NCBI RefSeq assembly: GCF_003997935.1
Contig: NZ_RZQL01000040.1
Span: forward strand, 1-34,547
DNA: 34,547 nucleotides
Reading direction: 5' to 3'
Origin: Mesorhizobium sp. M7A.F.Ca.US.006.01.1.1
Lineage (GTDB): Bacteria; Pseudomonadota; Alphaproteobacteria; Rhizobiales; Rhizobiaceae
Shown: positions 7,336 through 14,453 of the stretch, in pieces
How the letters are laid out: every line of letters begins with the position of its first letter
How positions within the stretch are numbered: position 1 is the first letter of the stretch
The notes under the pieces: generated by a model
The model's database searches: none
Seen by the model: only the letters and a program-made list of their open reading frames with translations
What the model was told of the DNA's origin: nothing
Translations under genes and position numbers: made by a program

Positions 7336-7430
7336 ATCAGCCGGTTGATCAGCCCGTGCCCGCAGCCGGCCAACAGGAAAACCGCCAGCAGCAAGGCTGC
7401 CGATGTCATGAAAGTTTTAAAGATATTCAA
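7332..7430 (-). CDS. Putative tiny lipoprotein, 32 aa (entericidin-sized)
   Basis: Reading from TTG at 7430 gives MNIFKTFMTSAALLLAVFLL followed by AGCGHGLINRLI and a TAG stop. A short charged N-region, a hydrophobic core and the lipobox LAGC (Cys23) make a textbook lipoprotein signal peptide, leaving a mature lipopeptide of only ten residues. GGGAG lies nine bases before the TTG. An internal ATG at 7409 would give 25 residues with the same lipobox but no ribosome-binding site. The gene overlaps the end of the PAP2 gene tail-to-tail by four bases. Its size resembles entericidin-type small lipoproteins, but the sequence is too short to place in a family. Confidence 0.45.
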   Translation of the reverse strand: MNIFKTFMTSAALLLAVFLLAGCGHGLINRLI

Positions 7431-7542
7431 CCGCGTTTTCTCCCACCCCAGATGGAACACCCTAGCTCGCAATCCCGGGAAAGTATCTGAAAAATGGCCA
7501 GCCAGGCGCTACGCCTCACGTATCAGACGTTCATATTAATGC

Positions 7543-7571
7543 TTGAAACATCACAATGGTAGTATTATACC
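7543..7571 (+). promoter_or_regulatory. Candidate promoter of the XRE regulator gene
   Basis: TTGAAA (7543-7548) and TATACC (7566-7571) are separated by 17 bp in an A/T-rich pocket, ahead of the regulator start at 7606. TATTAT at 7563-7568 is an alternative -10. The match is modest and rests on sequence likeness to sigma-70 boxes only. Confidence 0.35.
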
Positions 7572-7605
7572 TTATTCCTGCAGACTCAGACGGGGATTCC
7601 GGCCG

Positions 7606-7884
7606 ATGATCACTGCCGCGCAGATGCGCGCCGCAAGGGCGCTGGCCGGCATCGATCAGAAGACTCTCGCCGAGCGCGCCGGCGTTTCGCTTCCGACTAT
7701 CCAGCGCATGGAAGCGAGTGATGGCGTGGTCAGGGGCGTGGTCGACACGCTGATGAAGGTCATCCAGGCTCTCGACGAGGTCGGGGTGGAATTGATCGGC
7801 GAGAATCAGGCCAGCGAGCGCGGCGGCCGGGGCGTGCGCCTCAAGCCTGCCGTGCCGCCGGATCCCAAGGCTGAGCCGGCATAA
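7606..7884 (+). CDS. Cro/C1-type (XRE) helix-turn-helix regulator
   Basis: From the ATG at 7606 (GGGGA nine bases upstream) the product has 92 residues. Residues 1-60 (MITAAQMRAARALAGIDQKT...AGVSLPTIQRMEA) form a typical XRE DNA-binding domain; the tail after residue 70 is short, charged and probably disordered. No ligand domain is present. An open extension to 7543 overlaps the candidate promoter and is unlikely to be translated. The SulP permease gene starts 69 bases downstream on the same strand, so the regulator may be cotranscribed with it, but sulfate-linked control cannot be read from the sequence. Confidence 0.82.
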   Translation: MITAAQMRAARALAGIDQKTLAERAGVSLPTIQRMEASDGVVRGVVDTLMKVIQALDEVGVELIGENQASERGGRGVRLKPAVPPDPKAEPA

Positions 7885-7953
7885 AGTCGCGACGGCGACC
7901 GCCGACAGTCCTGCCGACGATCCCGCCGCCTTTCAGGGTGCGAAAGGCAGTCC

Positions 7954-9687
7954 ATGGATCAGACGCAGCGGGCAGTGCATGAACCGGCCCACAGGTCGGC
8001 CCACGGTCCGGCAAAGCCGACATTTTCCGAATTGTTCACGCCGAAGCTCGTGACGGTCTGGCGCGAGGGCTACACCTTCGCCGACTTCAAGGCGGACGCC
8101 ATTGCCGGGCTGACGGTCGCCATCGTCGCGCTGCCCTTGTCGATGGCCATCGCGATCGCATCGGGCGTGACGCCCGAGCGCGGCCTCTACACCTCGATCG
8201 TCGGCGGCTTCATCATTTCGGCGCTTGGCGGCAGCCGCTTCCAGATTGGCGGCCCGGCTGGCGCCTTCATCGTGCTGGTGGCCGCGACGGTTGCTCGGGT
8301 CGGTATCGATGGGCTGCTGCTGGCAACGATGATGGCAGGCGTCTTCCTGCTTGCCATCGGCTATCTTCGTCTTGGCACCTACATCAAGTTCATTCCCTAT
8401 CCGGTGACGGTCGGCTTCACCGCTGGCATCGCCGTCATCATCTTTTCGGGACAGATCGTCGAACTGTTCGGGCTGAAGCTTGCCGGCAAGGAGCCGGGAC
8501 CGCTGGTGCCGAAGTTGATCGCGGTCGGCGAGGCGGCCGGCACCATCAACCTTGCGGCGACCTTCGTGGCAGTGTTGACCATTGTCACCATCGCCGGCCT
8601 GAAGCGCTGGCGGCCGACATGGCCCGCAATGCTCATCGCCATCGGGCTGGCATCGCTGGTCGTGGCGCTTCTCTCGCTGCCCGCCGAGACGATCGGCACC
8701 CGCTTTGGCGGCATCCCGCGCAGCCTGCAAATGCCCGCTCTGCCGCCGGTCAGCCTGGGCAGGATGATTGACGTGCTGCCGGATGCCATTGCCTTCGCCC
8801 TGCTGGGCGCCATCGAATCGCTGCTGTCGGCGGTGGTCGCCGACGGAATGACGGGCCGCCGGCATCGTTCCAACTGCGAACTGGTGGCGCAAGGCTTCGC
8901 CAACATCGCATCCGCCCTGTTCGGCGGCATTTGCGCCACCGGCACCATCGCCCGCACGGCGACCAATGTGCGGGCCGGCGCCCACGGGCCGGTTTCGGGC
9001 ATCGTCCACGCCGCCATCCTGCTCGCTTTGATGCTGGTGGCCGCGCCGCTCGCCAGCTACATCCCGCTCGCCGCCCTTGCCGGCGTGCTGGCGGTCGTGT
9101 GCTGGAACATGTTCGAGAAACAGGCCTTCGCCACCTTGCTGCGTGCCTCGCGCGGCGATGCGCTGGTGCTGATGGCGACCTTTCTGCTCGTCATCTTCCG
9201 CGATCTCACCGAAGGCATCGTCGTCGGCTTCGTGCTGGGCTCGATCCTGTTCATCGACCGCATGGCCAAGTCGATTGCGGTCGAGGCCGATCAGCCGCTG
9301 GTGCAGGAGGATGTCGCCGACAGCACCAACGCCTACGATGCCAGCGAGGCGACCGACGCCGACACCGTCGTCTACCGTATCTCGGGCGCGTTCTTCTTCG
9401 GCGCCGCGTCGACCGTCGGCACCGTGCTCGACCGTATCGCCGACCAGCGCAAGAACTTCATCCTCGACTGCTCGGCCGTACCGTTCTTCGATTCGACGGC
9501 GGCCAACGTCATCGAAGGCGCCGCCCATAAGGCGAAACGCGCCGGCGTCCGCTTCATCATATCGGGTGCCGCGCCGCAGATCCGGCGCATGCTGATCAAC
9601 CACGGCGTGAAGCGCCCGCTGGTGACCTACGCCGCCTCGATCAAGGATGCGAGGGCGCAGCTGAAAGGCAAGCTGGAGGCGGAGTAG
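7954..9687 (+). CDS. SulP-family anion permease with STAS domain
   Basis: The 577-residue protein has a hydrophilic N-terminus of about 45 residues, then 10-14 membrane helices with SulP hallmarks such as 'DAIAGLTVAIVALPLSMAIAIASGV' and 'FQIGGPAGAF', and a C-terminal STAS domain from about residue 470 to the end. SulP proteins carry sulfate, bicarbonate or dicarboxylates across the inner membrane, and the STAS domain controls transport. No carbonic anhydrase gene sits beside it, which would have argued for bicarbonate. The two sulfotransferase genes downstream make sulfate an attractive substrate, but this is inference. An antisense frame nearly as long as the gene is a GC-rich shadow. Confidence 0.9.
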   Translation: MDQTQRAVHEPAHRSAHGPAKPTFSELFTPKLVTVWREGYTFADFKADAIAGLTVAIVALPLSMAIAIASGVTPERGLYTSIVGGFIISALGGSRFQIGGPAGAFIVLVAATVARVGIDGLLLATMMAGVFLLAIGYLRLGTYIKFIPYPVTVGFTAGIAVIIFSGQIVELFGLKLAGKEPGPLVPKLIAVGEAAGTINLAATFVAVLTIVTIAGLKRWRPTWPAMLIAIGLASLVVALLSLPAETIGTRFGGIPRSLQMPALPPVSLGRMIDVLPDAIAFALLGAIESLLSAVVADGMTGRRHRSNCELVAQGFANIASALFGGICATGTIARTATNVRAGAHGPVSGIVHAAILLALMLVAAPLASYIPLAALAGVLAVVCWNMFEKQAFATLLRASRGDALVLMATFLLVIFRDLTEGIVVGFVLGSILFIDRMAKSIAVEADQPLVQEDVADSTNAYDASEATDADTVVYRISGAFFFGAASTVGTVLDRIADQRKNFILDCSAVPFFDSTAANVIEGAAHKAKRAGVRFIISGAAPQIRRMLINHGVKRPLVTYAASIKDARAQLKGKLEAE

Positions 9688-9734
9688 GGGCCACTGCGGA
9701 TTTGGGGTACGCAGGGCTGTCTCGAAGCTACCGC

Positions 9735-9840
9735 CCCAGACGCCGCCAGCCCGATATCAGCTTGGCCAGATCAAGTGGAAATCAACGGTGAGCCTGGAAA
9801 CCGGGCTGCAGAAAGCGATCGACTGTTTCAGGGATCGCTG
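9735..9840 (+). pseudogene. Remnant of a UDP-glucuronate decarboxylase (UDP-xylose synthase) 3' end
   Basis: The gap after the permease gene contains a broken match to the C-terminus of bacterial UDP-glucuronate decarboxylases. In one frame 9735-9773 reads PRRRQPDISLARS; after a frameshift near 9773 the next frame reads KWKSTVSLETGLQKAIDCFRD (9773-9835). Joined, these mimic the family ending 'QRQPDISLA..LGWEPKVSLEEGL.KTI.YFR'. The rest of the gene is absent. The remnant marks the left boundary of the glycan island, so an ancestral nucleotide-sugar gene was probably deleted or replaced here. The call rests on remembered family consensus, not on an alignment. Confidence 0.5.
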
Positions 9841-9885
9841 TTGGATGTTGCGCTGCGGGTGCGCTGATCCATGGCCGTCAATCGG

Positions 9886-10608
9886 TCAGCCTGGCAGCAG
9901 CCCATAGGCATAGGCCATCTTTTCCGTCTTTGCCGTCCTGCCTGGCGAGGCGTCTACAAGGATGCGTGTGCCCCAACTGTCGATGCGATCAATCTTAAAG
10001 CCAACGTCGCGCACCATGGCAAAGAGACAATCCCTATTGGGCACCCAGAAATTGGTGATGTCGCCGGCAAGGGAAGCCGCTTCGTAGTATTGCGCGACCG
10101 CGACGCCAGGCATCAGGGCCGGCGCAAATTCCGTTTCAACCAGCAGGCGACCCTGACACAGTCCGGCAACGATGTTCAGCGCGCGCACCATGTCGGGCAA
10201 ATGATAGAGAACGCCCAGAAAAAGCACGATGTCGAACGCGCCAATGTCTGATGCAGGGATATCGTACAGGTTCATTTGGCGGTAATCGAAGTCCAAGGCG
10301 GTCAACTGCTCCATGGCTCCGAAACCATGAACGTTCTTGGCCCGATAGTCGACGACCGTCACCCGCGCGCCGCGACGCGCCATGTTCATCGAAAAAAAAC
10401 CGTCCGATGGACCTATGTCCAAGACCTTGAGGCCAGCCATATCTTTCGGCAATTGGAGTTTTTCAAGCAGGAATCCCGGGTCATAGGAACCCGGAGTGAC
10501 CACGCCTGGGAACACTTCAAACTTGTGGTGCCAGTGGGTTACCTCTGCAACGATCGCCCGAGCGCGGTCGCGGTCGAGTGACGTCGAAGCTGGTGCTGCC
10601 GGGTACAT
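9886..10608 (-). CDS. CmoB-like (DUF1698) SAM-dependent methyltransferase
   Basis: The 240-residue product starts at the ATG at 10608, which has GGAG nine bases upstream; a TTG five codons earlier is possible. The N-terminus 'HWHHKFEVFPGVVTPG' and the SAM motif I VLDIGPSDG (residues 62-70) match the Methyltransf_9/CmoB-like group. An acidic residue near 'TVVDYRA' and the motif 'FDIVLFLGVLYHLPD' complete a class I methyltransferase fold. Island members of this group are often found in O-antigen and capsule clusters, where they presumably methylate sugars. True CmoB acts on tRNA and is longer. The gene is divergent from the sulfotransferase chimera and is more A/T-rich than the permease gene next door. 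Confidence 0.8.
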   Translation of the reverse strand: MYPAAPASTSLDRDRARAIVAEVTHWHHKFEVFPGVVTPGSYDPGFLLEKLQLPKDMAGLKVLDIGPSDGFFSMNMARRGARVTVVDYRAKNVHGFGAMEQLTALDFDYRQMNLYDIPASDIGAFDIVLFLGVLYHLPDMVRALNIVAGLCQGRLLVETEFAPALMPGVAVAQYYEAASLAGDITNFWVPNRDCLFAMVRDVGFKIDRIDSWGTRILVDASPGRTAKTEKMAYAYGLLPG

Positions 10609-10883
10609 ATCTCTAATCTCCAATCAGGTCCTGCCTCACTCAGGAGATAAATTCTTGACCCGAGCCTCATATGCCGGCGATGCGCGCCAGGCCGCGACTA
10701 TGCATGCAGGTTCCACCGTTGCCAACAGTGCAACCGCCTTCCCCAACAGTTGCGATGGGCGAATGGACACCCCCTTCAGCAACGACCGACTGCTGCGAGA
10801 GCGCTTCACCGTTTCACGCCAACGGTCCTCATCCGCCTGCTTTGAAACAACTTTGGACGTACAATCGTTTCCTTGGAGGCGTC
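10609..10883. other. Divergent intergenic region, nothing recognised
   Basis: These 275 bases separate the methyltransferase and the sulfotransferase chimera and must hold both promoters, but I see no convincing -35/-10 pair or operator. An open plus-strand frame runs through from 10671; its composition (Pro, Ser, Thr, Cys-rich) and the strong TTGGAGG ribosome-binding site at the later start argue that it is not translated. Confidence 0.5.
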
Positions 10884-12578
10884 ATGACCAACAGAACCGC
10901 CATAGTTGTTGTCGGTATGCACCGCAGCGGGACGTCTGCGCTGGCGCGGGTGCTCAGTCTTCTCGGCGCAGCCTTGCCACGCAACCTCAATCCCGCGGGA
11001 TTGGGCAACGAGATCGGCCATTGGGAGCCGGAGGCTGCTGTTCGCCTCAATGACCAGATTCTGGATCTGGCCGAGTCCCCCGTGAACGACGTCCAAGGGC
11101 CGGCCGGCGAATGGCTGCAACGGCCTGAGGCTCTCGCCTTCGTCGACAGGCTGGCGGATCTGATTGCCGATGAATATGGCGACGATCCGCTGTTCGTGCT
11201 GAAGGATCCCCGAATCGCGCTACTGTTTCCCTTGTGGCGCGTCGCGCTGGGTAGACTGAAGATAAGGTGTGCCGCTGTCGTCATCTCGCGCAATCCAGTG
11301 GAGGTTGCGCTCTCGCTGGCGAAGCGACAGGGCGTGGCAGGTGATTGGCAATCGTGGCCGCTGGAGAGGGGTGGACTTCTGTGGTTGCGCTACAATCTTG
11401 CGGCCGAGGAATACACGCGCGGCGTCGATAGGGCGTTCTGCGACTATTCGAAATTGCTCGAGGACTGGAGATCGGTCGTGCGCCGCCTGGGCAATGAACT
11501 CAATATCGCATGGCCGAAATCCATCCCGGATGCCGCTTCCGAGATCGACGGCTTTCTTTCGCGCGACCTGCGGCACCATCAAGAGCCCGAAGACTTGGTT
11601 CACCGCCATGGGGTGTGGTCCGAATGGATCGCGCCGATTTTTTCGGAGTTGCGTGGCGCAACCGAAGGTCGTGGCCCTGACCCGGCCATTTTCGGCGCAG
11701 TGAAGCAGTCGTTCGGCGATATCTATACCGATATCTATACCGGCATTGAGCATCCTCCGGCCCAGCAGACACCGTCGGGGCGATCTCGTCTGCGTGTCAT
11801 GCGCCGGGGTAGGGGCAGGCGAAAGATATGCCTTGCCGGCGGCCTGTTTTGGAAGGCTACCCATGGTGACGGCGCGGCGATGGCCGCGGTCGAAGCCGCG
11901 ATAGCCGACGACATCGAAATTTCCATCGTCGACATCGGCGCCTTCACCGATGCAGATGAGACCGCCTTTGCCGCCTTTGCCGAAAGCCATTCCTTCGACA
12001 TCGAGTATCCCGACGAGGACGACCAGCCAATCGAGCCATCCTTCCTGGCTTCAACGATCCGATTGTTGAGGTACGTCCGGGCGCGGCGTTTCGATGCCAT
12101 TCTCTTTCAGGACCAGGATGGCCTTGGCAGCGCAAGCGCCGTGGCAAAGCAAACCGGATTGACGCTCGATGGCATTTCTCTGGCCGTTGTTGCCGCGGGG
12201 AGCCCCGACTGGATCAGGCAAAAGAATGGTGCGCTTCCATCAACTCTGGTGACGATCGGCATCGAACGCCTGGAAAAAATGGCAGTCGAGCGAAGTACCG
12301 CTCAAGCGATCATTGCCGCAAACAGCAATGCGCTGAAGGGCGAGGTCGGCCGGTATGTACACAGCCTGCGGACAGCCCTCGAGGAGCGATCGAAAGATGC
12401 CGCAGAGGCGGCACGTTATGCGAACTCCCTGGAGGACACAGTGGCCCTGTTGCGGAAGGCGAACGAGACCGCGGCCGAATACGCCAGAAGTCTCGAACAG
12501 TCGCGAGCTGAAACCGAGGAGTATGCCAGGTCGCTGGAGGCAGAACTAGAAAAAGTCAACCCGACTGCACAAAGCTGA
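10884..12578 (+). CDS. Sulfotransferase fused to a truncated GT4-like domain and a YA-x-SLE coiled coil
   Basis: The 564-residue protein starts at ATG 10884 after TTGGAGG. Residues 5-270 form a sulfotransferase-like domain with the PAPS-binding loop GMHRSGTSAL (11-20) and a 3'-phosphate segment SRNPVEVALS (135-144). Residues 312-485 (KICLAGGLFWKATHGDG..., FDAILFQDQDGLGSA, LEKMAVERSTAQAIIAANSNA) resemble the N-terminal Rossmann half of GT4 glycosyltransferases. The UDP-binding second half is missing, so this part alone should not transfer sugars. The tail (490-557) is a coiled coil built on RYVHSL, RYANSL, EYARSL and EYARSL spaced 21, 21 and 14 residues. Such SLE repeats occur in rhizobial surface-polysaccharide enzymes and may mediate assembly. 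Role inferred: sulfation of a cell-surface glycan. Confidence 0.75.
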   Translation: MTNRTAIVVVGMHRSGTSALARVLSLLGAALPRNLNPAGLGNEIGHWEPEAAVRLNDQILDLAESPVNDVQGPAGEWLQRPEALAFVDRLADLIADEYGDDPLFVLKDPRIALLFPLWRVALGRLKIRCAAVVISRNPVEVALSLAKRQGVAGDWQSWPLERGGLLWLRYNLAAEEYTRGVDRAFCDYSKLLEDWRSVVRRLGNELNIAWPKSIPDAASEIDGFLSRDLRHHQEPEDLVHRHGVWSEWIAPIFSELRGATEGRGPDPAIFGAVKQSFGDIYTDIYTGIEHPPAQQTPSGRSRLRVMRRGRGRRKICLAGGLFWKATHGDGAAMAAVEAAIADDIEISIVDIGAFTDADETAFAAFAESHSFDIEYPDEDDQPIEPSFLASTIRLLRYVRARRFDAILFQDQDGLGSASAVAKQTGLTLDGISLAVVAAGSPDWIRQKNGALPSTLVTIGIERLEKMAVERSTAQAIIAANSNALKGEVGRYVHSLRTALEERSKDAAEAARYANSLEDTVALLRKANETAAEYARSLEQSRAETEEYARSLEAELEKVNPTAQS

Positions 12579-12715
12579 CGGCGAAGAGCTTGGAAACCGG
12601 CACATTTGACCAAGCCACCCCATTTATAACCGGCTAGGCATCGGCATTCCGTGCCTGACGCCGCGCTGGTTTTGCCTAGAACCATGGCTCGGTATGCTTG
12701 GCTGCCGTCGGCGGT

Positions 12716-13486
12716 TTAGGAAAAAAGCCGGAAACGGGCGAGATACCAGATTGCCTTGACACCATCGCGCCATCCGATTTTCTTGCCCTCCTCGTAGGTG
12801 CGACCGAAGTAGCTAATGCCCATCTCGTAGATGCGCCAACGGCCTGCAAGCGCGATCTGGGCACTGAGCTGGATTTCACAACCAAAGTCGTTGCAGGTCA
12901 GACGCAGACGGCTCAACACGTCTCGCGTGAACATCTTGTAGCAGCATTCGATATCGGTAAGTGTCTGGTTAAAGAGCAGATTGAACGCCAGAGAGATGAG
13001 GCGATTGGCCAGATAATGGTGGAAATAGAGAGAGCGGTGAGGCCGGCCGTAGAAGCGTGAGCCATAGACGACATCAGCAACTTTTCGCCTGACAATGAGG
13101 TCATACATGACGGTCCAATCCGCAGAATCGTATTCAAGGTCGGCGTCCTGGATGACGATGACGTCGCCCTTGACTTCCGCCAGCCCGGTCTGCAGCGCGG
13201 CGCCTTTTCCGCTATTTCTGTCGTGATAGAACACGCGCACCGCAATTGGAGCACTCGCCTGTTCCTGGGCGAAGACGAAACCTCCTTCAACGCCGACTGT
13301 TAGGGCCGTGGCGCAGCGGGACCCGGTTGGAAAATTGGCTTGGAGCCACTCGCGAGTGCCGTCGGAGGAGCCGTCGTCGACGATGATGATCTCCTTCGCC
13401 ACCTCGGGAAGTGCGATACTCACCATCGCCAGAACGTGTGGCAATGTCGCTGCTTCGTTGAAGACCGGTACGATTACGGAGAGCAT
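12716..13486 (-). CDS. Family 2 glycosyltransferase, polyprenyl-phosphate sugar synthase-like
   Basis: The 256-residue product begins MLSVIVPVFNEAATLPHVLA with GAGG four bases before its ATG. It shows the GT2 nucleotide-binding motif 'EIIIVDDGSSDGT' and the metal-binding 'VIQDADLEYD', the form typical of dolichyl/polyprenyl-phosphate mannose or glucose synthases. Conserved segments 'GSRFYGRPHRSLYFHHYLANRLIS' and 'TDIECCYKMF' match the same subgroup. No long membrane helices are present, so it is a soluble-type enzyme that works at the inner face of the membrane. The UbiA-like and GT-C-like genes lie directly upstream on the same strand with a 52-base gap, which suggests it supplies a lipid-linked sugar to the GT-C-like protein. 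Confidence 0.88.
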   Translation of the reverse strand: MLSVIVPVFNEAATLPHVLAMVSIALPEVAKEIIIVDDGSSDGTREWLQANFPTGSRCATALTVGVEGGFVFAQEQASAPIAVRVFYHDRNSGKGAALQTGLAEVKGDVIVIQDADLEYDSADWTVMYDLIVRRKVADVVYGSRFYGRPHRSLYFHHYLANRLISLAFNLLFNQTLTDIECCYKMFTRDVLSRLRLTCNDFGCEIQLSAQIALAGRWRIYEMGISYFGRTYEEGKKIGWRDGVKAIWYLARFRLFS

Positions 13487-13538
13487 GGAACCTCGAGGCC
13501 GGCATGTCAGCCGTTGCGGTGGAACCCGACACCGCCGG

Positions 13539-14453
13539 CTAGGATAGAGCGACCATCAAGATCATGCCGATGCCAATGGTGGCGAAGAGCGCCCGATAGC
13601 ACCGCTGCAGTCGACGCAGGCTCTCGGACGTCAAGCCAGCCCGCATGGCGCGGCGGGACGCCAACAGATGCAACGGGATGAGCGCAGCGGCAAGGACGAG
13701 AGCAAACGGAACGAACCCGAGTGCAGCCAGCGCGACCAGGTAGATGTAGGAGGAGATAAAAAGCACCAAGCCGGCGACGAAGCTTTGCGTCTTGCCGAAC
13801 GCCACGGCGTTCGTGCGTATGCCGTTGATCAGGTCAACCTCGTGGTCCCGCGCCTCATGCGTGAAATGGCCGGCAGTGAAGACCAGTCCAAAGAAACAAC
13901 TTAGGACGACGCCCTGTCCATCGATCGCGCCAAAGGCCGTGTATCCAAGCAGGAAATGCAGGCAACCGCCGACAAAATGCAGGGCCGAATTGAACAGCGG
14001 CGCCGCCTTCAAATGCAAGGCGGGGCTGGAATACAAGGCACTCAACCCGGCGATCGTTGCTGCGATAAGAAGCGTTCCCGTACCGACCAGCGTAAGGAGG
14101 AGCAGACTGACCACCAGTAACGAGCCGGCGAGATAGCCGACTTCCGTGCGCGTCAGGCCTTTTGCAGCGAATGTCCGGCCGGCCCGGTCCGGGTCCTTGA
14201 GATCGCCGAAGATACCTGACCAGTCGTTGAGAACGAACACATGAGCCATCAGGCACAGATTGCCGGCCATCATGATGGCCCCGGTCAGTACATGGCCGGC
14301 CGACAAGGCTCCAACGGAGAAAACGGCTCCGATGAAAGGCGTGGCCTGCAGGGCCGCGACCTCGTCATAACGGATGCAAGAAAGCCAACGCAGCAACGAC
14401 TGCGTCGCCGGGAGGCGACTTCGAGGGGCTGCATCGCCGGCGATTTGCGTCAC
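13539..14453 (-). CDS. UbiA-superfamily prenyltransferase
   Basis: The 304-residue membrane protein has about eight to nine helices. The first Mg-binding motif reads NDWSGIFGDLKDPDR, where the usual NDxxDxxxD pattern has Gly at the middle Asp position. The second motif DHEVDLINGIRTNAV keeps the standard DxxxDxxxGIxT form. UbiA enzymes join polyprenyl chains to aromatic or phosphoribosyl acceptors. Its ATG overlaps the stop of the GT-C-like gene (ATGA), so the two are coupled. Placement among glycosyltransferases, not quinone genes, recalls NoeC of Azorhizobium and the mycobacterial phosphoribosyl-decaprenyl synthase, so it may make a lipid-linked pentose donor. That substrate is inference; the partner epimerase and phosphatase genes are not in the window. 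Confidence 0.82.
   Translation of the reverse strand: MTQIAGDAAPRSRLPATQSLLRWLSCIRYDEVAALQATPFIGAVFSVGALSAGHVLTGAIMMAGNLCLMAHVFVLNDWSGIFGDLKDPDRAGRTFAAKGLTRTEVGYLAGSLLVVSLLLLTLVGTGTLLIAATIAGLSALYSSPALHLKAAPLFNSALHFVGGCLHFLLGYTAFGAIDGQGVVLSCFFGLVFTAGHFTHEARDHEVDLINGIRTNAVAFGKTQSFVAGLVLFISSYIYLVALAALGFVPFALVLAAALIPLHLLASRRAMRAGLTSESLRRLQRCYRALFATIGIGMILMVALS

Noticed and set aside
7933..9603. Minus-strand frame of 556 codons opposite the SulP gene.
   Set aside because: It mirrors the codons of a membrane transporter, giving an Asp/Gly/His/Arg-rich low-complexity product with no family likeness.
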